The notes under the pieces are model-generated. The model saw nothing but the letters and a program-made list of their open reading frames with translations, made no database searches and was not told where the DNA came from. This document shows positions 45,597 to 54,483 of a DNA stretch of 64,000 nucleotides, one piece after another. Positions within the stretch are counted from its first letter, which is position 1. Each line of letters begins with the position of its first letter. Where the stretch lies: contig NZ_FMWG01000005.1 of NCBI RefSeq assembly GCF_900102795.1, positions 62,001 to 126,000 of the forward strand, in the 5' to 3' direction. The DNA is from Epibacterium ulvae. GTDB taxonomy: Bacteria > Pseudomonadota > Alphaproteobacteria > Rhodobacterales > Rhodobacteraceae. Made by a program: the position numbers and the translations under genes.

Positions 45597-47405
45597 ATGT
45601 GCGGAATTGTTGGAGTACTGGGACATCATGAAGCCGCTCCTACCTTGGTGGAAGGGCTGAAACGGCTGGAATATCGCGGCTATGACAGTGCAGGGATTGC
45701 AACCGTCAACAACGGCACCCTCGCGCGCCGCCGCGCGCTTGGCAAGCTTGCCAATCTCAGCGACCTGCTGGTGCATGAGCCCCTGACCGGAAAATCTGGC
45801 ATCGGCCACACCAGATGGGCCACCCATGGCGCACCCTCCGTGAACAATGCGCACCCTCACAAAGCAGGCTGCGTGGCTGTGGTTCACAATGGGATCATCG
45901 AAAACTTCAAAGAGTTGCGCGCGACTCTGGCAGCTGAAGGGTTTGAGTGCACGACAGACACAGACACCGAAACCGTTGCCCTGCTGACCGAGCGCCACAT
46001 GCAAAACGGCCTTTCGCCACAAGACGCCGCCTATAAAACCATCAGCGCCCTTGAGGGCGCATTTGCGCTTGCCTTCCTGTTTGATGGCTATGATGATCTG
46101 ATGATTGCCGCTCGCAAAGGCTCTCCTTTGGCCATCGGTCATGGAGAGGGGGAAATGTATGTGGGCTCTGATGCGATGGCCCTTGCGCCTTTTACCGATC
46201 AGATCACCTATCTGGAAGAAGGCGACTTTGCGGTTTTGAGCCGTTCTTCCCTTGACGTACGCAATCTGCACGGTGAGGCGGTGAGCCGCGAAATGCGCAA
46301 AATCAAACTGGATATTGCGCGTATCGATAAGGACGGCCACAAACATTTCATGGCCAAAGAAATCGCCGAACAACCCACCGCGATCAATCGCGCCTTGGCT
46401 GCGTATCTGGATCAAAACAATCAGATCACCCTGCCCGAGGAGCTGGATTTTACCAAAGTGGAACGCCTCACTCTGGTTGCCTGCGGCACAGGCTATTACG
46501 CGTGTCTTGCCGCCAAATACTGGTTCGAACAGATCGCCCGCATGCCGGTTGAGGTCGATGTCGCCTCTGAATTCCGCTACCGCGAACCGCCAATCAGCGC
46601 AGGCACATTGGCCGTGTTTGTCAGCCAATCCGGCGAAACCGCCGACACGCTTGCGGCCCTGCGGTATTGCGCGGGCAAAGCGCAGCAAATTGCCGGACTT
46701 GTCAATGTGCCCGAAAGCTCCATCGCGCGCGAAAGCGACGTGGTTTTACCCATCCACGCAGGCCCTGAAATCAGCGTCGCCTCAACCAAAGCGTTCACCT
46801 GTCAGCTTGTGATCCTTTTGCTGATGGCCCTGAAAGCCGCAGCGCAACGCGGCCAACCCTTGCCTGCTGATCTGCCTGAAGATCTTCGCAGCCTGCCGGG
46901 GCTTTTGCATCAGGTGATTGCTGGCGAAGAGCAAGTCACTGCTGTTTCCAGAGAGCTTGCAAAAGCACAGGATATTATCTTTTTGGGACGCGGGCACCTG
47001 TACCCTCTCGCCCTTGAGGGTGCGCTTAAACTGAAAGAGCTGAGCTACATCCACGCCGAGGGCTACGCCAGCGGAGAATTAAAACACGGCCCCATTGCCT
47101 TGATCGATGAAACCGTACCCGTTGTCGTCATTGCACCAAGCGATGCGCTGTTTGATAAAACCGTATCCAACATGCAGGAAGTGATGGCACGCGGCGGCAA
47201 AGTCATTTTGGTCACCGATGCCAAAGGCGCCGAGCTTGCCAGTGAAGGTGTCGCTGAAACCCTTGTGCTGCCACATGTCAATTCCGTTCTGACGCCAATC
47301 CTATACGCCGTGCCCGCCCAGCAAATCGCTTATTTCACCGCAATTGCCAAAGGCACAGACGTCGACCAGCCACGCAACCTGGCCAAATCTGTGACGGTTG
47401 AATAA
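45597..47405 (+). CDS. glmS: Glutamine--fructose-6-phosphate aminotransferase
   Basis: A 602-residue enzyme that makes glucosamine-6-phosphate, the first step toward UDP-GlcNAc. Cys2 of MCGIVGVLGHHEAAP is the N-terminal nucleophile; RWATHGAPS and HNGIIENFKEL belong to the glutaminase. Two SIS domains follow, with VACGTGYYACLAAKYWFE and FVSQSGETADTL, and the C-terminus ends QPRNLAKSVTVE as in nearly all GlmS. No ribozyme-like leader is present. alkD begins after the stop with one base between. Confidence 0.98.
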   Translation: MCGIVGVLGHHEAAPTLVEGLKRLEYRGYDSAGIATVNNGTLARRRALGKLANLSDLLVHEPLTGKSGIGHTRWATHGAPSVNNAHPHKAGCVAVVHNGIIENFKELRATLAAEGFECTTDTDTETVALLTERHMQNGLSPQDAAYKTISALEGAFALAFLFDGYDDLMIAARKGSPLAIGHGEGEMYVGSDAMALAPFTDQITYLEEGDFAVLSRSSLDVRNLHGEAVSREMRKIKLDIARIDKDGHKHFMAKEIAEQPTAINRALAAYLDQNNQITLPEELDFTKVERLTLVACGTGYYACLAAKYWFEQIARMPVEVDVASEFRYREPPISAGTLAVFVSQSGETADTLAALRYCAGKAQQIAGLVNVPESSIARESDVVLPIHAGPEISVASTKAFTCQLVILLLMALKAAAQRGQPLPADLPEDLRSLPGLLHQVIAGEEQVTAVSRELAKAQDIIFLGRGHLYPLALEGALKLKELSYIHAEGYASGELKHGPIALIDETVPVVVIAPSDALFDKTVSNMQEVMARGGKVILVTDAKGAELASEGVAETLVLPHVNSVLTPILYAVPAQQIAYFTAIAKGTDVDQPRNLAKSVTVE

Positions 47406-47406
47406 T

Positions 47407-48093
47407 ATGACTCTTGATGAGGCTCTGGCGCAACTGACTGTGCACAGCGATCCTGCAACCATCGAGCAAAAGACAGCGTACCACAAACAGGAGCGCCCCG
47501 TTCTGGGCGTTCCTAATCCTGTCCTAAATGACCTCACAAAAGACTGGCGGCAGACGCTCACGCTTGAACAACGGATCTCGCTCGCCGCCGATTTATGGCA
47601 AAGCGATATATTCGAAGCACGGATCTGTGCCGCCAAAGTGCTGACACAGGCCCGTATCAAAGAAGATGCCGGGGTCTGGGAATTGCTCTGCAGCTGGGTT
47701 CAGGATTTCGACAGCTGGGCAATTGCGGATCATGCCTGCACCGCGCTACAAAAGCGCCTGATTGCTGCACCAGATCGTTTAGACACGATCGACGGCTGGA
47801 CCACCTCGGATCACATGTGGCGGCGGCGTGCGGCTTTGGTGGCGACCCTGCCTTGGGCGAAAATGGCAAACCCAAAGGCCGATGACATCCACCAAAGAGA
47901 GCGCATCTTGGATTGGGCCGCAACCTACACCACAGATCGCAACCGGTTTATTCAAAAGGCCGTTGGATGGTGGCTACGCGATCTGAGCAAACATGATGCA
48001 CCGCGCGTTACCGCCTTTCTGGAACAGCACGGCAGCACCATGAAGGCATTTGCCCGCAAAGAAGCGCAGAGATACCTTCACAAGCAGGGCTGA
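47407..48093 (+). CDS. alkD: AlkD-type DNA alkylation repair glycosylase
   Basis: A 228-residue HEAT-like protein of the COG4912 family, which excises 3-methyl- and 7-methyl-purines without base flipping. Characteristic stretches are ARICAAKVLTQARIK, FDSWAIADHACTAL, DHMWRRRAALVATLPWAK and the final KAVGWWLRDLSKHD. The start at MTLDEAL is the first ATG, two bases after the glmS stop; an in-frame TTG inside glmS is less likely. Co-transcription with glmS is probable although function is unrelated. The window thus has both AlkC and AlkD. Confidence 0.92.
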   Translation: MTLDEALAQLTVHSDPATIEQKTAYHKQERPVLGVPNPVLNDLTKDWRQTLTLEQRISLAADLWQSDIFEARICAAKVLTQARIKEDAGVWELLCSWVQDFDSWAIADHACTALQKRLIAAPDRLDTIDGWTTSDHMWRRRAALVATLPWAKMANPKADDIHQRERILDWAATYTTDRNRFIQKAVGWWLRDLSKHDAPRVTAFLEQHGSTMKAFARKEAQRYLHKQG

Positions 48094-48202
48094 TCCTGTC
48101 GTCTAAAACGTCATGGGCACCAGCTTTCCCCCATAGGTAGAAATCAATCCTTTCGCCGGTGCCCTCTTGTTCCCAGAGCCGTCAGACTTTACCTATTGGC
48201 CT

Positions 48203-49210
48203 ATGACAGCGCCTTTGATCGATCCTTTCGCCCGTGCCATCACCTATCTCCGTGTCTCTGTCACGGATCGCTGCGACTTTCGCTGTGTCTACTGCATGTC
48301 TGAAAACATGACATTTCTTCCCAAGAAAGAACTGCTCACGTTGGAAGAGCTGGACCATATGTGCTCTACCTTTGTGGGCATGGGAGTCGAAAAACTGCGG
48401 ATCACCGGGGGTGAACCTTTGGTGCGGCGTGGGATTATGACCTTTTTCCACGCAATGGGCCGCCATCTGGAAAGTGGCGCGTTAAAGGAACTGACGCTAA
48501 CCACCAATGGCTCTCAGCTTGAGAAATACGCGCAGGATCTGTTTGACGCAGGCGTGCGGCGCGTAAATATTTCGTTGGACACGTTGGACGAGACTAAATT
48601 TGCCGAGGTCACGCGCTGGGGCCGTTTACCACAGGTCTTGCGGGGCATAGATGCCGCGCAAAAGGCAGGCCTTCGGGTGAAAATCAACGCAGTTGCGCTT
48701 AAAGCGTTCAATGAACCGGAACTTGGGCAGATCACCCGCTGGTGCGCCGAACGCGACATGGATCTGACATGGATTGAAGTCATGCCCATGGGGGATCTTG
48801 GCAATGAAGATCGGCTGGATCAATATTGGTCACTCAAAGACGTGCGCAGCGCTTACGAGCAGGAATACACGGTTACAGATCTGGCCGAACGCACAGGTGG
48901 TCCTGCGCGTTATATCCGCCTAGAAGAAACCGGGCAGAAAATCGGGTTTATCACTCCCTTGTCACATAATTTCTGCGAAAGCTGCAATCGCGTGCGTCTC
49001 ACCTGCACCGGCGAACTTTACATGTGCCTTGGTCAGGAAGACATGGCGGACCTGCGCGCGCCCTTACGGTCCGCACCCGGTGATGCAGCCGCCCTGCAAG
49101 ACGCCATCCGCGCTGCGATCACAAAGAAACCCAAGGGCCATGATTTTGACTATTCCCGCCAGCGCGTCGACGGGCAAATGTCACGCCATATGAGCCACAC
49201 AGGCGGCTGA
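48203..49210 (+). CDS. moaA: GTP 3',8-cyclase MoaA (molybdopterin biosynthesis)
   Basis: A 335-residue radical SAM enzyme converting GTP to 3',8-cyclo-GTP. The SAM cluster motif is [12 protein letters not shown], the [10 protein letters not shown] block follows, the second cluster uses Cys in [16 protein letters not shown], and the C-terminus ends in the functional double glycine (MSHTGG). The start [11 protein letters not shown] is chosen by similarity; the ribosome binding site is poor. Other moa/moe genes are not in the window. In the 109 bp before it only a long-loop GGGCACC/GGTGCCC repeat was noticed. Confidence 0.95.
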   Translation: MTAPLIDPFARAITYLRVSVTDRCDFRCVYCMSENMTFLPKKELLTLEELDHMCSTFVGMGVEKLRITGGEPLVRRGIMTFFHAMGRHLESGALKELTLTTNGSQLEKYAQDLFDAGVRRVNISLDTLDETKFAEVTRWGRLPQVLRGIDAAQKAGLRVKINAVALKAFNEPELGQITRWCAERDMDLTWIEVMPMGDLGNEDRLDQYWSLKDVRSAYEQEYTVTDLAERTGGPARYIRLEETGQKIGFITPLSHNFCESCNRVRLTCTGELYMCLGQEDMADLRAPLRSAPGDAAALQDAIRAAITKKPKGHDFDYSRQRVDGQMSRHMSHTGG

Positions 49211-49217
49211 TCCCCTC

Positions 49218-50528
49218 ATGACGCGCCCTCAACGCCGTGCAGCAACGCCGCTGTTTCATTTGTATCGTGCAGCAACCACGGTGCTTGTCCCACTGGCCTA
49301 TCGAAAGATTCGCCAAAAGCTTGCAGCGCAAGGGATCAGCGACGCGCGCCAGCGCGAACGTCTGGGCTATCCGACACAATTGCGTCCACAGGGGCAGCTC
49401 ATTTGGCTCCATGGTGCCTCGGTTGGTGAAAGCCTCGCCGCGCTGACCTTGATTGAACATCTCAGCACGCTGCGCCCTGATGCTCATTTTCTGCTCACCT
49501 CCGGCACCGCGACCTCTGCAGAAATGGCGCAAAAACGACTGCCTTCAAATGCGATCCATCAATTTGCACCACTTGATGGGAGCCAACCCGTCAACCGGTT
49601 CCTGACCCATTGGCAACCAGATGCAGCGATTTTTGTCGAAAGTGAACTTTGGCCAGTCACGCTCCATGACACCGCAAAACGAAACATTCCAATTGCACTG
49701 GTGAACGCACGGCTGTCCCGGAAATCATTTGCAAACTGGCGCAAGCGTCCTGACACAGCTGCCTTTGTTATGGATCAGTTTTCATTAGTTCTGGCACAAA
49801 ACGACGCGGTCGCAACACAGCTGACACAGCTTGGCGCACGCGATGTCCACCCTGCAGGCAATCTCAAAGCAGGCGCGGCCCCCCTGCCCGTAGATCACAC
49901 CACGCTGAACGATCTGCGCGATCGATTGCAGGGACGGCCTGTCTGGATTGCCAGCTCCACCCATCCAGGGGAAGAAGACACTGTTCTGGCGGCCCATAGG
50001 GCACTGCTTGGACAGTTTCCCGACCTCTTGCTGCTCTTGGCGCCGCGCCACCCTGAACGTGGCAGCGACCTGATGGCCCAGATCCAAGCCGCAGATCTGA
50101 CCGTTGTACAACGCAGCGCGGGCAAGATGCCAACACCGGCAACACAAGTCTATCTTGCCGATACACTTGGCGAGGTTGGCACCTGGTATGCGCTCTCTCC
50201 GATTGTCTTTCTGGGCGGCTCTCTGCTGCCCATCGGCGGGCACAACCCCTTTGAAGTTGCCCGTGCCGGAGCTGCAATCCTGACCGGACCTGGCTATAGC
50301 AATTTCATGGAAACATTCCCGGCCCTGATCGACGCAGGAGGCGCGGTGGAGGTGGCAACAGCCTCGCAGCTCTCGGCAGCTGTTACAGAATGGTTGCACA
50401 ACGCGGATACCCAAACACGCGCCCAGACCGCTGCACAGCACTATCTGGCGCAGCAAACAGATCAACTGGACCAAACACTGTCTGCGATTGTTCAGATGTT
50501 AGATCATGCAAAGCGAGCCACAGGATGA
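49218..50528 (+). CDS. waaA: 3-deoxy-D-manno-octulosonic acid (Kdo) transferase
   Basis: A 436-residue GT30 enzyme that adds Kdo to lipid A precursor at the inner membrane. IWLHGASVGESLAAL, TSGTATSAEM, ESELWPVTL, ALVNARLSRKSF and VFLGGSLLPIGGHNPFEVA are its motifs. The N-terminal ~25 residues are moderately hydrophobic, giving membrane attachment. It starts seven bases after moaA and overlaps the next glycosyltransferase by four bases. Confidence 0.95.
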   Translation: MTRPQRRAATPLFHLYRAATTVLVPLAYRKIRQKLAAQGISDARQRERLGYPTQLRPQGQLIWLHGASVGESLAALTLIEHLSTLRPDAHFLLTSGTATSAEMAQKRLPSNAIHQFAPLDGSQPVNRFLTHWQPDAAIFVESELWPVTLHDTAKRNIPIALVNARLSRKSFANWRKRPDTAAFVMDQFSLVLAQNDAVATQLTQLGARDVHPAGNLKAGAAPLPVDHTTLNDLRDRLQGRPVWIASSTHPGEEDTVLAAHRALLGQFPDLLLLLAPRHPERGSDLMAQIQAADLTVVQRSAGKMPTPATQVYLADTLGEVGTWYALSPIVFLGGSLLPIGGHNPFEVARAGAAILTGPGYSNFMETFPALIDAGGAVEVATASQLSAAVTEWLHNADTQTRAQTAAQHYLAQQTDQLDQTLSAIVQMLDHAKRATG

Positions 50529-51583
50529 CACAGGTTGACCCAAACAAGGTTGAAGTCATAGCGCCGAATTTTAAGCGGCGCTTATCTGGTGTCACTTCAA
50601 CCATTGTGCGCCTCGTGCCGGTACAGGCCGACCAAATCACCATCGCCACAGCAGGCAATGGATTACCAGACGACATGCCACATCTATCATGGTGGCAATT
50701 GCTGACGCTCAATCGCAAGGGACCCAAAGGCAACCGCGTCTGGCATGCCCGGCGCAATATAGAAATGCTCGGCGGCATCGTCCTGAAATCCGTACTGGGT
50801 AAAAATCTAAAACTGCTGTTTACATCCGCATCCCAGCGCAACCATTCCGGCTATACCAAATGGCTGATGTCCAAAATGGATAGGGTGATTGCGACCTCAG
50901 CAAAAGGGGCGGCCTATCTGGCTGAACCTGTGCAGGTCGTGCATCACGGCATCAACATCCAAGATTTCACGCCAGTTGAAGACAAGACAGCGCTGCGACG
51001 TGATCTTGGTTTGCCCGAAAACGCGGTGCTGATTGGCTGCTTTGGCCGTATCCGTGCGCAAAAGGGCACAGATGTCTTTGTTGATACCATGATCAAAGTG
51101 CTGCAACAGTCCCCCAACGCAGTTGCGCTTGTGATGGGGCGTGCGACAGAAAAACACGAAGGATTTGCGCAAGATCTGCGCGCCAAAGTGTCCAAGGCAG
51201 GTCTGTCAGAACGGATCCTATTTCCCGATGAAGTGCCCGTCTGGGAAGTTGCCCGCTGGTATCAGGCGCTTGATCTTTACGTCGCTCCTCAACGGTGGGA
51301 GGGCTTTGGCCTGACCCCGCTGGAGGCCATGGCCTGCGGGGTTCCCGTCGTTGCAACGCGGGTGGGTGCATTTGAAGAATTGATCGCAGATCAACAGTGC
51401 GGTTTACTGATTGACCCCGGCAACAGTGGCGCCATGCACGATGCGGTGCGCCACGTTCTGGACACGCCCGACTGCCTTGAACACTGGTCTCAAAATGCCC
51501 GTGCACATGTGGTCGAACACTTTGCACTGGAACAAGAGGCCGACACATTGGTCGCCCTCTACCGGGATCTTTTAGCGTCGTAA
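50525..51583 (+). CDS. Glycosyltransferase family 4, LPS-core type (LpcC-like)
   Basis: A 352-residue GT-B enzyme. The N-terminus PNKVEVIAPNFKRRLSGVT with VTSTIVRL and the middle HHGINIQDFTP are like the LpcC core mannosyltransferases of rhizobia; the donor-binding domain has FGRIRAQKGTDVFVD and EGFGLTPLEAMACGVPVVA (E-x7-E). The ATGA overlap with waaA suggests it adds the sugar next to Kdo in the inner core. Sugar specificity is inference from family and position. It ends six bases before the convergent M20 gene. Confidence 0.88.
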   Translation: MTQVDPNKVEVIAPNFKRRLSGVTSTIVRLVPVQADQITIATAGNGLPDDMPHLSWWQLLTLNRKGPKGNRVWHARRNIEMLGGIVLKSVLGKNLKLLFTSASQRNHSGYTKWLMSKMDRVIATSAKGAAYLAEPVQVVHHGINIQDFTPVEDKTALRRDLGLPENAVLIGCFGRIRAQKGTDVFVDTMIKVLQQSPNAVALVMGRATEKHEGFAQDLRAKVSKAGLSERILFPDEVPVWEVARWYQALDLYVAPQRWEGFGLTPLEAMACGVPVVATRVGAFEELIADQQCGLLIDPGNSGAMHDAVRHVLDTPDCLEHWSQNARAHVVEHFALEQEADTLVALYRDLLAS

Positions 51584-51589
51584 CCGGGC

Positions 51590-52753
51590 CTAGCTGGCAG
51601 GCATTCTCTGTTCAACGATTTCAGCCCACCAGCTGCACCCTGCAGGAATGGCTTCGTCGTTGAAATTATATTCAGGATGATGCACCGCTGCGGTATCGCC
51701 ATTGCCTACCAGAATATAGGCACCCGGGCGTTCTTCCAGCATGTAAGCGAAATCCTCTCCGCCCATCACCAAAGGCGCTTCCTCGCAGCTCCCGGCAATG
51801 CCTGCTGCAACCTGTGCTGCAAATGCGGTCTGCGCTTCACTGTTCACCATCACGGGGTAGCCTCGATGGTAAGACACATCTGCCGTGCCGCCAAAAGTCG
51901 CGGCAACGCCCGCGCAGATCTCTTTGATCCGTGTTTCCGCAATATCGCGGATCTCTGCATCCAGTGTCCGCACGGTGCCTTTGATGTGAACCTTTTGCGG
52001 GATCACATTATAGGCGTTTGAGGAGGTTTCAAACGACGTCACCGAGACAACAAGCTGATGTACAGGATCAGCTGTGCGCGCCGCAATGGTTTGCAGCGCA
52101 ACAACCGCTTGCGAGGCCATCACGGTTGTATCAATCGTCTCATGGGGTTTGGCCGCATGGCCCCCCCGGCCCTCAAACGTGATATCAAACTGGTCGGTCG
52201 CTGCAAAAAACGGCCCCGGACGGATTGCGAAACTGCCCAGCGGTTGCCCCGGCCAATTGTGCATCCCGTAAACCTCTTGGATGTTCCAACGCGCCATCAT
52301 ACCGTCATCGCACATTTCCTTGCCGCCGCCGCCGCCTTCTTCGGCGGGTTGGAAGATCACCACAACAGTGCCATCAAAATTGCGCGTCTCAGACAGGTAT
52401 TTCGCAGCCCCCAGCAGCATTGCGGTATGTCCATCATGGCCACAAGCATGCATCGCCCCATCCGTTTTAGAGGCATAGTCTAATCCGGTCTGTTCATGGA
52501 TTGGCAATGCATCCATATCTGCGCGCAGGCCAATCACCTTGCCAGATGTATCGCTTTTACCTTTGATGACCCCAACAACGCCCGTGCGGCCAAGACCGGT
52601 TACGATTTCATCACAGCCAAAGGCTTCTAACTTCTCAGCAACCAAAGCACTGGTACGATGGGTTTCAAACAGGATTTCGGGGTTTTCATGAAGATCACGC
52701 CGCCATGCGGTAATTTCACCCTGTAGTTCTGCAAAACGGTTTTTGACCGGCAT
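51590..52753 (-). CDS. M20-family amidohydrolase (hippurate hydrolase-like)
   Basis: A 387-residue metallopeptidase-fold amidohydrolase. RADMDALPIHEQTGLDY and MHACGHDGHTAMLLGA carry the metal ligands and Cys, VVIFQPAEEGGGGGKEMCDDG the catalytic Glu pair, and HHPEYNFNDEAIPAG the last His. Family members cleave N-acyl amino acids (hippurate, indole-acetyl amino acids). The AAAGGAG before the ATG supports the start. No neighbour points to a substrate. Confidence 0.92.
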   Translation of the reverse strand: MPVKNRFAELQGEITAWRRDLHENPEILFETHRTSALVAEKLEAFGCDEIVTGLGRTGVVGVIKGKSDTSGKVIGLRADMDALPIHEQTGLDYASKTDGAMHACGHDGHTAMLLGAAKYLSETRNFDGTVVVIFQPAEEGGGGGKEMCDDGMMARWNIQEVYGMHNWPGQPLGSFAIRPGPFFAATDQFDITFEGRGGHAAKPHETIDTTVMASQAVVALQTIAARTADPVHQLVVSVTSFETSSNAYNVIPQKVHIKGTVRTLDAEIRDIAETRIKEICAGVAATFGGTADVSYHRGYPVMVNSEAQTAFAAQVAAGIAGSCEEAPLVMGGEDFAYMLEERPGAYILVGNGDTAAVHHPEYNFNDEAIPAGCSWWAEIVEQRMPAS

Positions 52754-52889
52754 GAATGCTCTCCTTTGTCAGATCCTTGTTCACACGACAGGTAACAGGA
52801 TCAAATGCTCTGGCTGTTATATACTACCCCAACGTATCAAGGCACAGCGTGAAATCCTGTTTACGCTCAAACAGTCATAGGGTGCAGAC

Positions 52890-54170
52890 TTAATGAAGAT
52901 TCTTTTTCACATGGCGCACTGCCAACCAAACCAGCGCAATAACAGGCACAGTCAACACTGCTGTCAGATGGCCTTTTGACCACCCCATTGCAGCGCCCAA
53001 CGGATACAAAAGATATCCCGCAAGAGAGACAGCATAATAACTGATTGCCACAACAGACAATCCTTCAACCGTATGCTGCAAACGCAATTGCAAATCAGCA
53101 CGCTTGTCCATACTGGCCAAAAGAGCCTGGTTTTGCGCGCTCCGTTCAACATCAACCCGCGTTCGCAGCAGCTCTCCAGCGCGCCGCGCGCGATCCGCCA
53201 GAACCGAGAGACGTGTTTTACTGGAATTCACCGTGCGCATCGCGGGCTCAAAGCGACGCAGCATAAATTCGCCAAAAGTCTGATACCCATTCAATTGGCA
53301 CTCGCGCAGGATTTCGATCCGCTGATTGACCAAAGCCTCATAGGCTCCAGTCGCGCTAAAGCGAAACGCGGTCTGCGCGCCCAATGTCTCAAGTTCAGCT
53401 GATACGGTCAAAAGCTTTGAAAGAGTTTGATCAGCCTCAGTGCTTGCTCCTGTCATTTCCGTCATCATCTCGCTTAAGGTTTCATCCAGCGCGGATATGG
53501 TTGGCGACAAGGCACGTGCGCGCGCAAACCCCAACATAGACATGGCGCGATACGTTTCGATCTCACATAGACGTTGCACAATGCGCCCTATGCGCTGTTT
53601 TCCCGTGTCTTCATTTGCAAACACCGCAAACCGCATATGACCAGCTGCATCAATTTGAAAATCGCCCGCCACAACCGCGCTGTCATCCAGCACACTTGAT
53701 GCAGCAAGGCTTTCAGGCACAAACCAATCCTCAAGGCATTTCTTTTGCGCCGCCACCTTGGGACGTGGCAACACACGGATCATAAGCGACGTAATCCGAA
53801 CCCCTGGCGCGTTGGCAATCCAATCCCTTGGTACAATTTCAAAATCCGCGGGATCAAAAGCCCGATCCGCTGTTCCAGGCGCAAACAACGTGTAGCTGAC
53901 AAATTCCGTATGCTGCTCCCACTTCAAAGTGTAGCGCCCAAGTTTCGCAGAATGATGCGTGGCCCCCGGCGTTGGATGCGCAGCACCATATCGATCCAAC
54001 AATGCAATCAGATGTGCCAAATCCTGCTCGCGGCTTCGCTGCACCGCATTGCGTTCATGTTTGAGCGCAAAATACACCACAGTACTTGGCGCATCCATCT
54101 TTGGGAAAGGGCGGGCGTGCAGCTCGTTTGTGAGAGGGTAGCGAAGCGGATGATCTGTGATAGTCGACAT
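52890..54170 (-). CDS. DUF3422 family membrane protein
   Basis: A 426-residue protein. The N-terminus HPLRYPLTNELHARPFP is the DUF3422 hallmark, and HTEFVSYTLF, EIVPRDWI and GASTEADQTLSKLL follow. A long helical region around residues 240-350 (FGEFMLRRFEPAMRT, SVLADRARRAGELLRTRV) precedes two transmembrane helices near the end, with a short basic C-terminus. Function is unknown; the family is widespread in alpha- and betaproteobacteria and its long helical part resembles membrane-anchored coiled coils. Confidence 0.9.
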   Translation of the reverse strand: MSTITDHPLRYPLTNELHARPFPKMDAPSTVVYFALKHERNAVQRSREQDLAHLIALLDRYGAAHPTPGATHHSAKLGRYTLKWEQHTEFVSYTLFAPGTADRAFDPADFEIVPRDWIANAPGVRITSLMIRVLPRPKVAAQKKCLEDWFVPESLAASSVLDDSAVVAGDFQIDAAGHMRFAVFANEDTGKQRIGRIVQRLCEIETYRAMSMLGFARARALSPTISALDETLSEMMTEMTGASTEADQTLSKLLTVSAELETLGAQTAFRFSATGAYEALVNQRIEILRECQLNGYQTFGEFMLRRFEPAMRTVNSSKTRLSVLADRARRAGELLRTRVDVERSAQNQALLASMDKRADLQLRLQHTVEGLSVVAISYYAVSLAGYLLYPLGAAMGWSKGHLTAVLTVPVIALVWLAVRHVKKNLH

Positions 54171-54483
54171 GCGGAACTCTTTGCTAATGTTGAATGAAGA
54201 CTAGGGCACAAGTTTCCTTCTGTATATAAAAATTGTTATTTTTCATATGCTTAAATGAATACCGCAGTATACAACACTTTGCCTGATCGGGTTTAGAAAC
54301 CTTCGTAAGTCGCTGGCTTCAAACGGTTTCAGAGCGCTAAGATGAAAAGCTCTGGCACGCGCGGCTTTTCACGCCCTCAAGAAACGCCAATTGATATGCA
54401 GATCACCCTGGAGGGATAAAAAACAATTATACCCCAATAGGGCCCAAGTGCGTACATTTGTACTGAAATTTGGAGTACAAGTC
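54171..54483. other. A+T-rich 313-bp intergenic region
   Basis: No credible gene is seen. The stretch next to the DUF3422 start is A+T-rich (ATTGTTATTTTTCATATG). A perfect TGAAAAGC/GCTTTTCA stem with a 13-base loop lies at 54343-54371, and TTGTAC/GTACAA (54458-54480) spans the ribosome binding site of the following gene. Both divergent promoters must lie here, but no convincing -35/-10 pair was picked. Confidence 0.5.

Noticed and set aside
45576-46688. A 370-codon open frame antisense to glmS
   Set aside because: It lies wholly over a highly conserved enzyme gene. Its sequence is Cys/His/Phe-rich with no family features, and it reflects the third-position GC bias of the sense strand.
48115-48164. 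GGGCACC/GGTGCCC as a riboswitch or terminator before moaA
   Set aside because: The loop is over 35 bases, no T-run follows, and the layout does not match the molybdenum-cofactor riboswitch as I know it.
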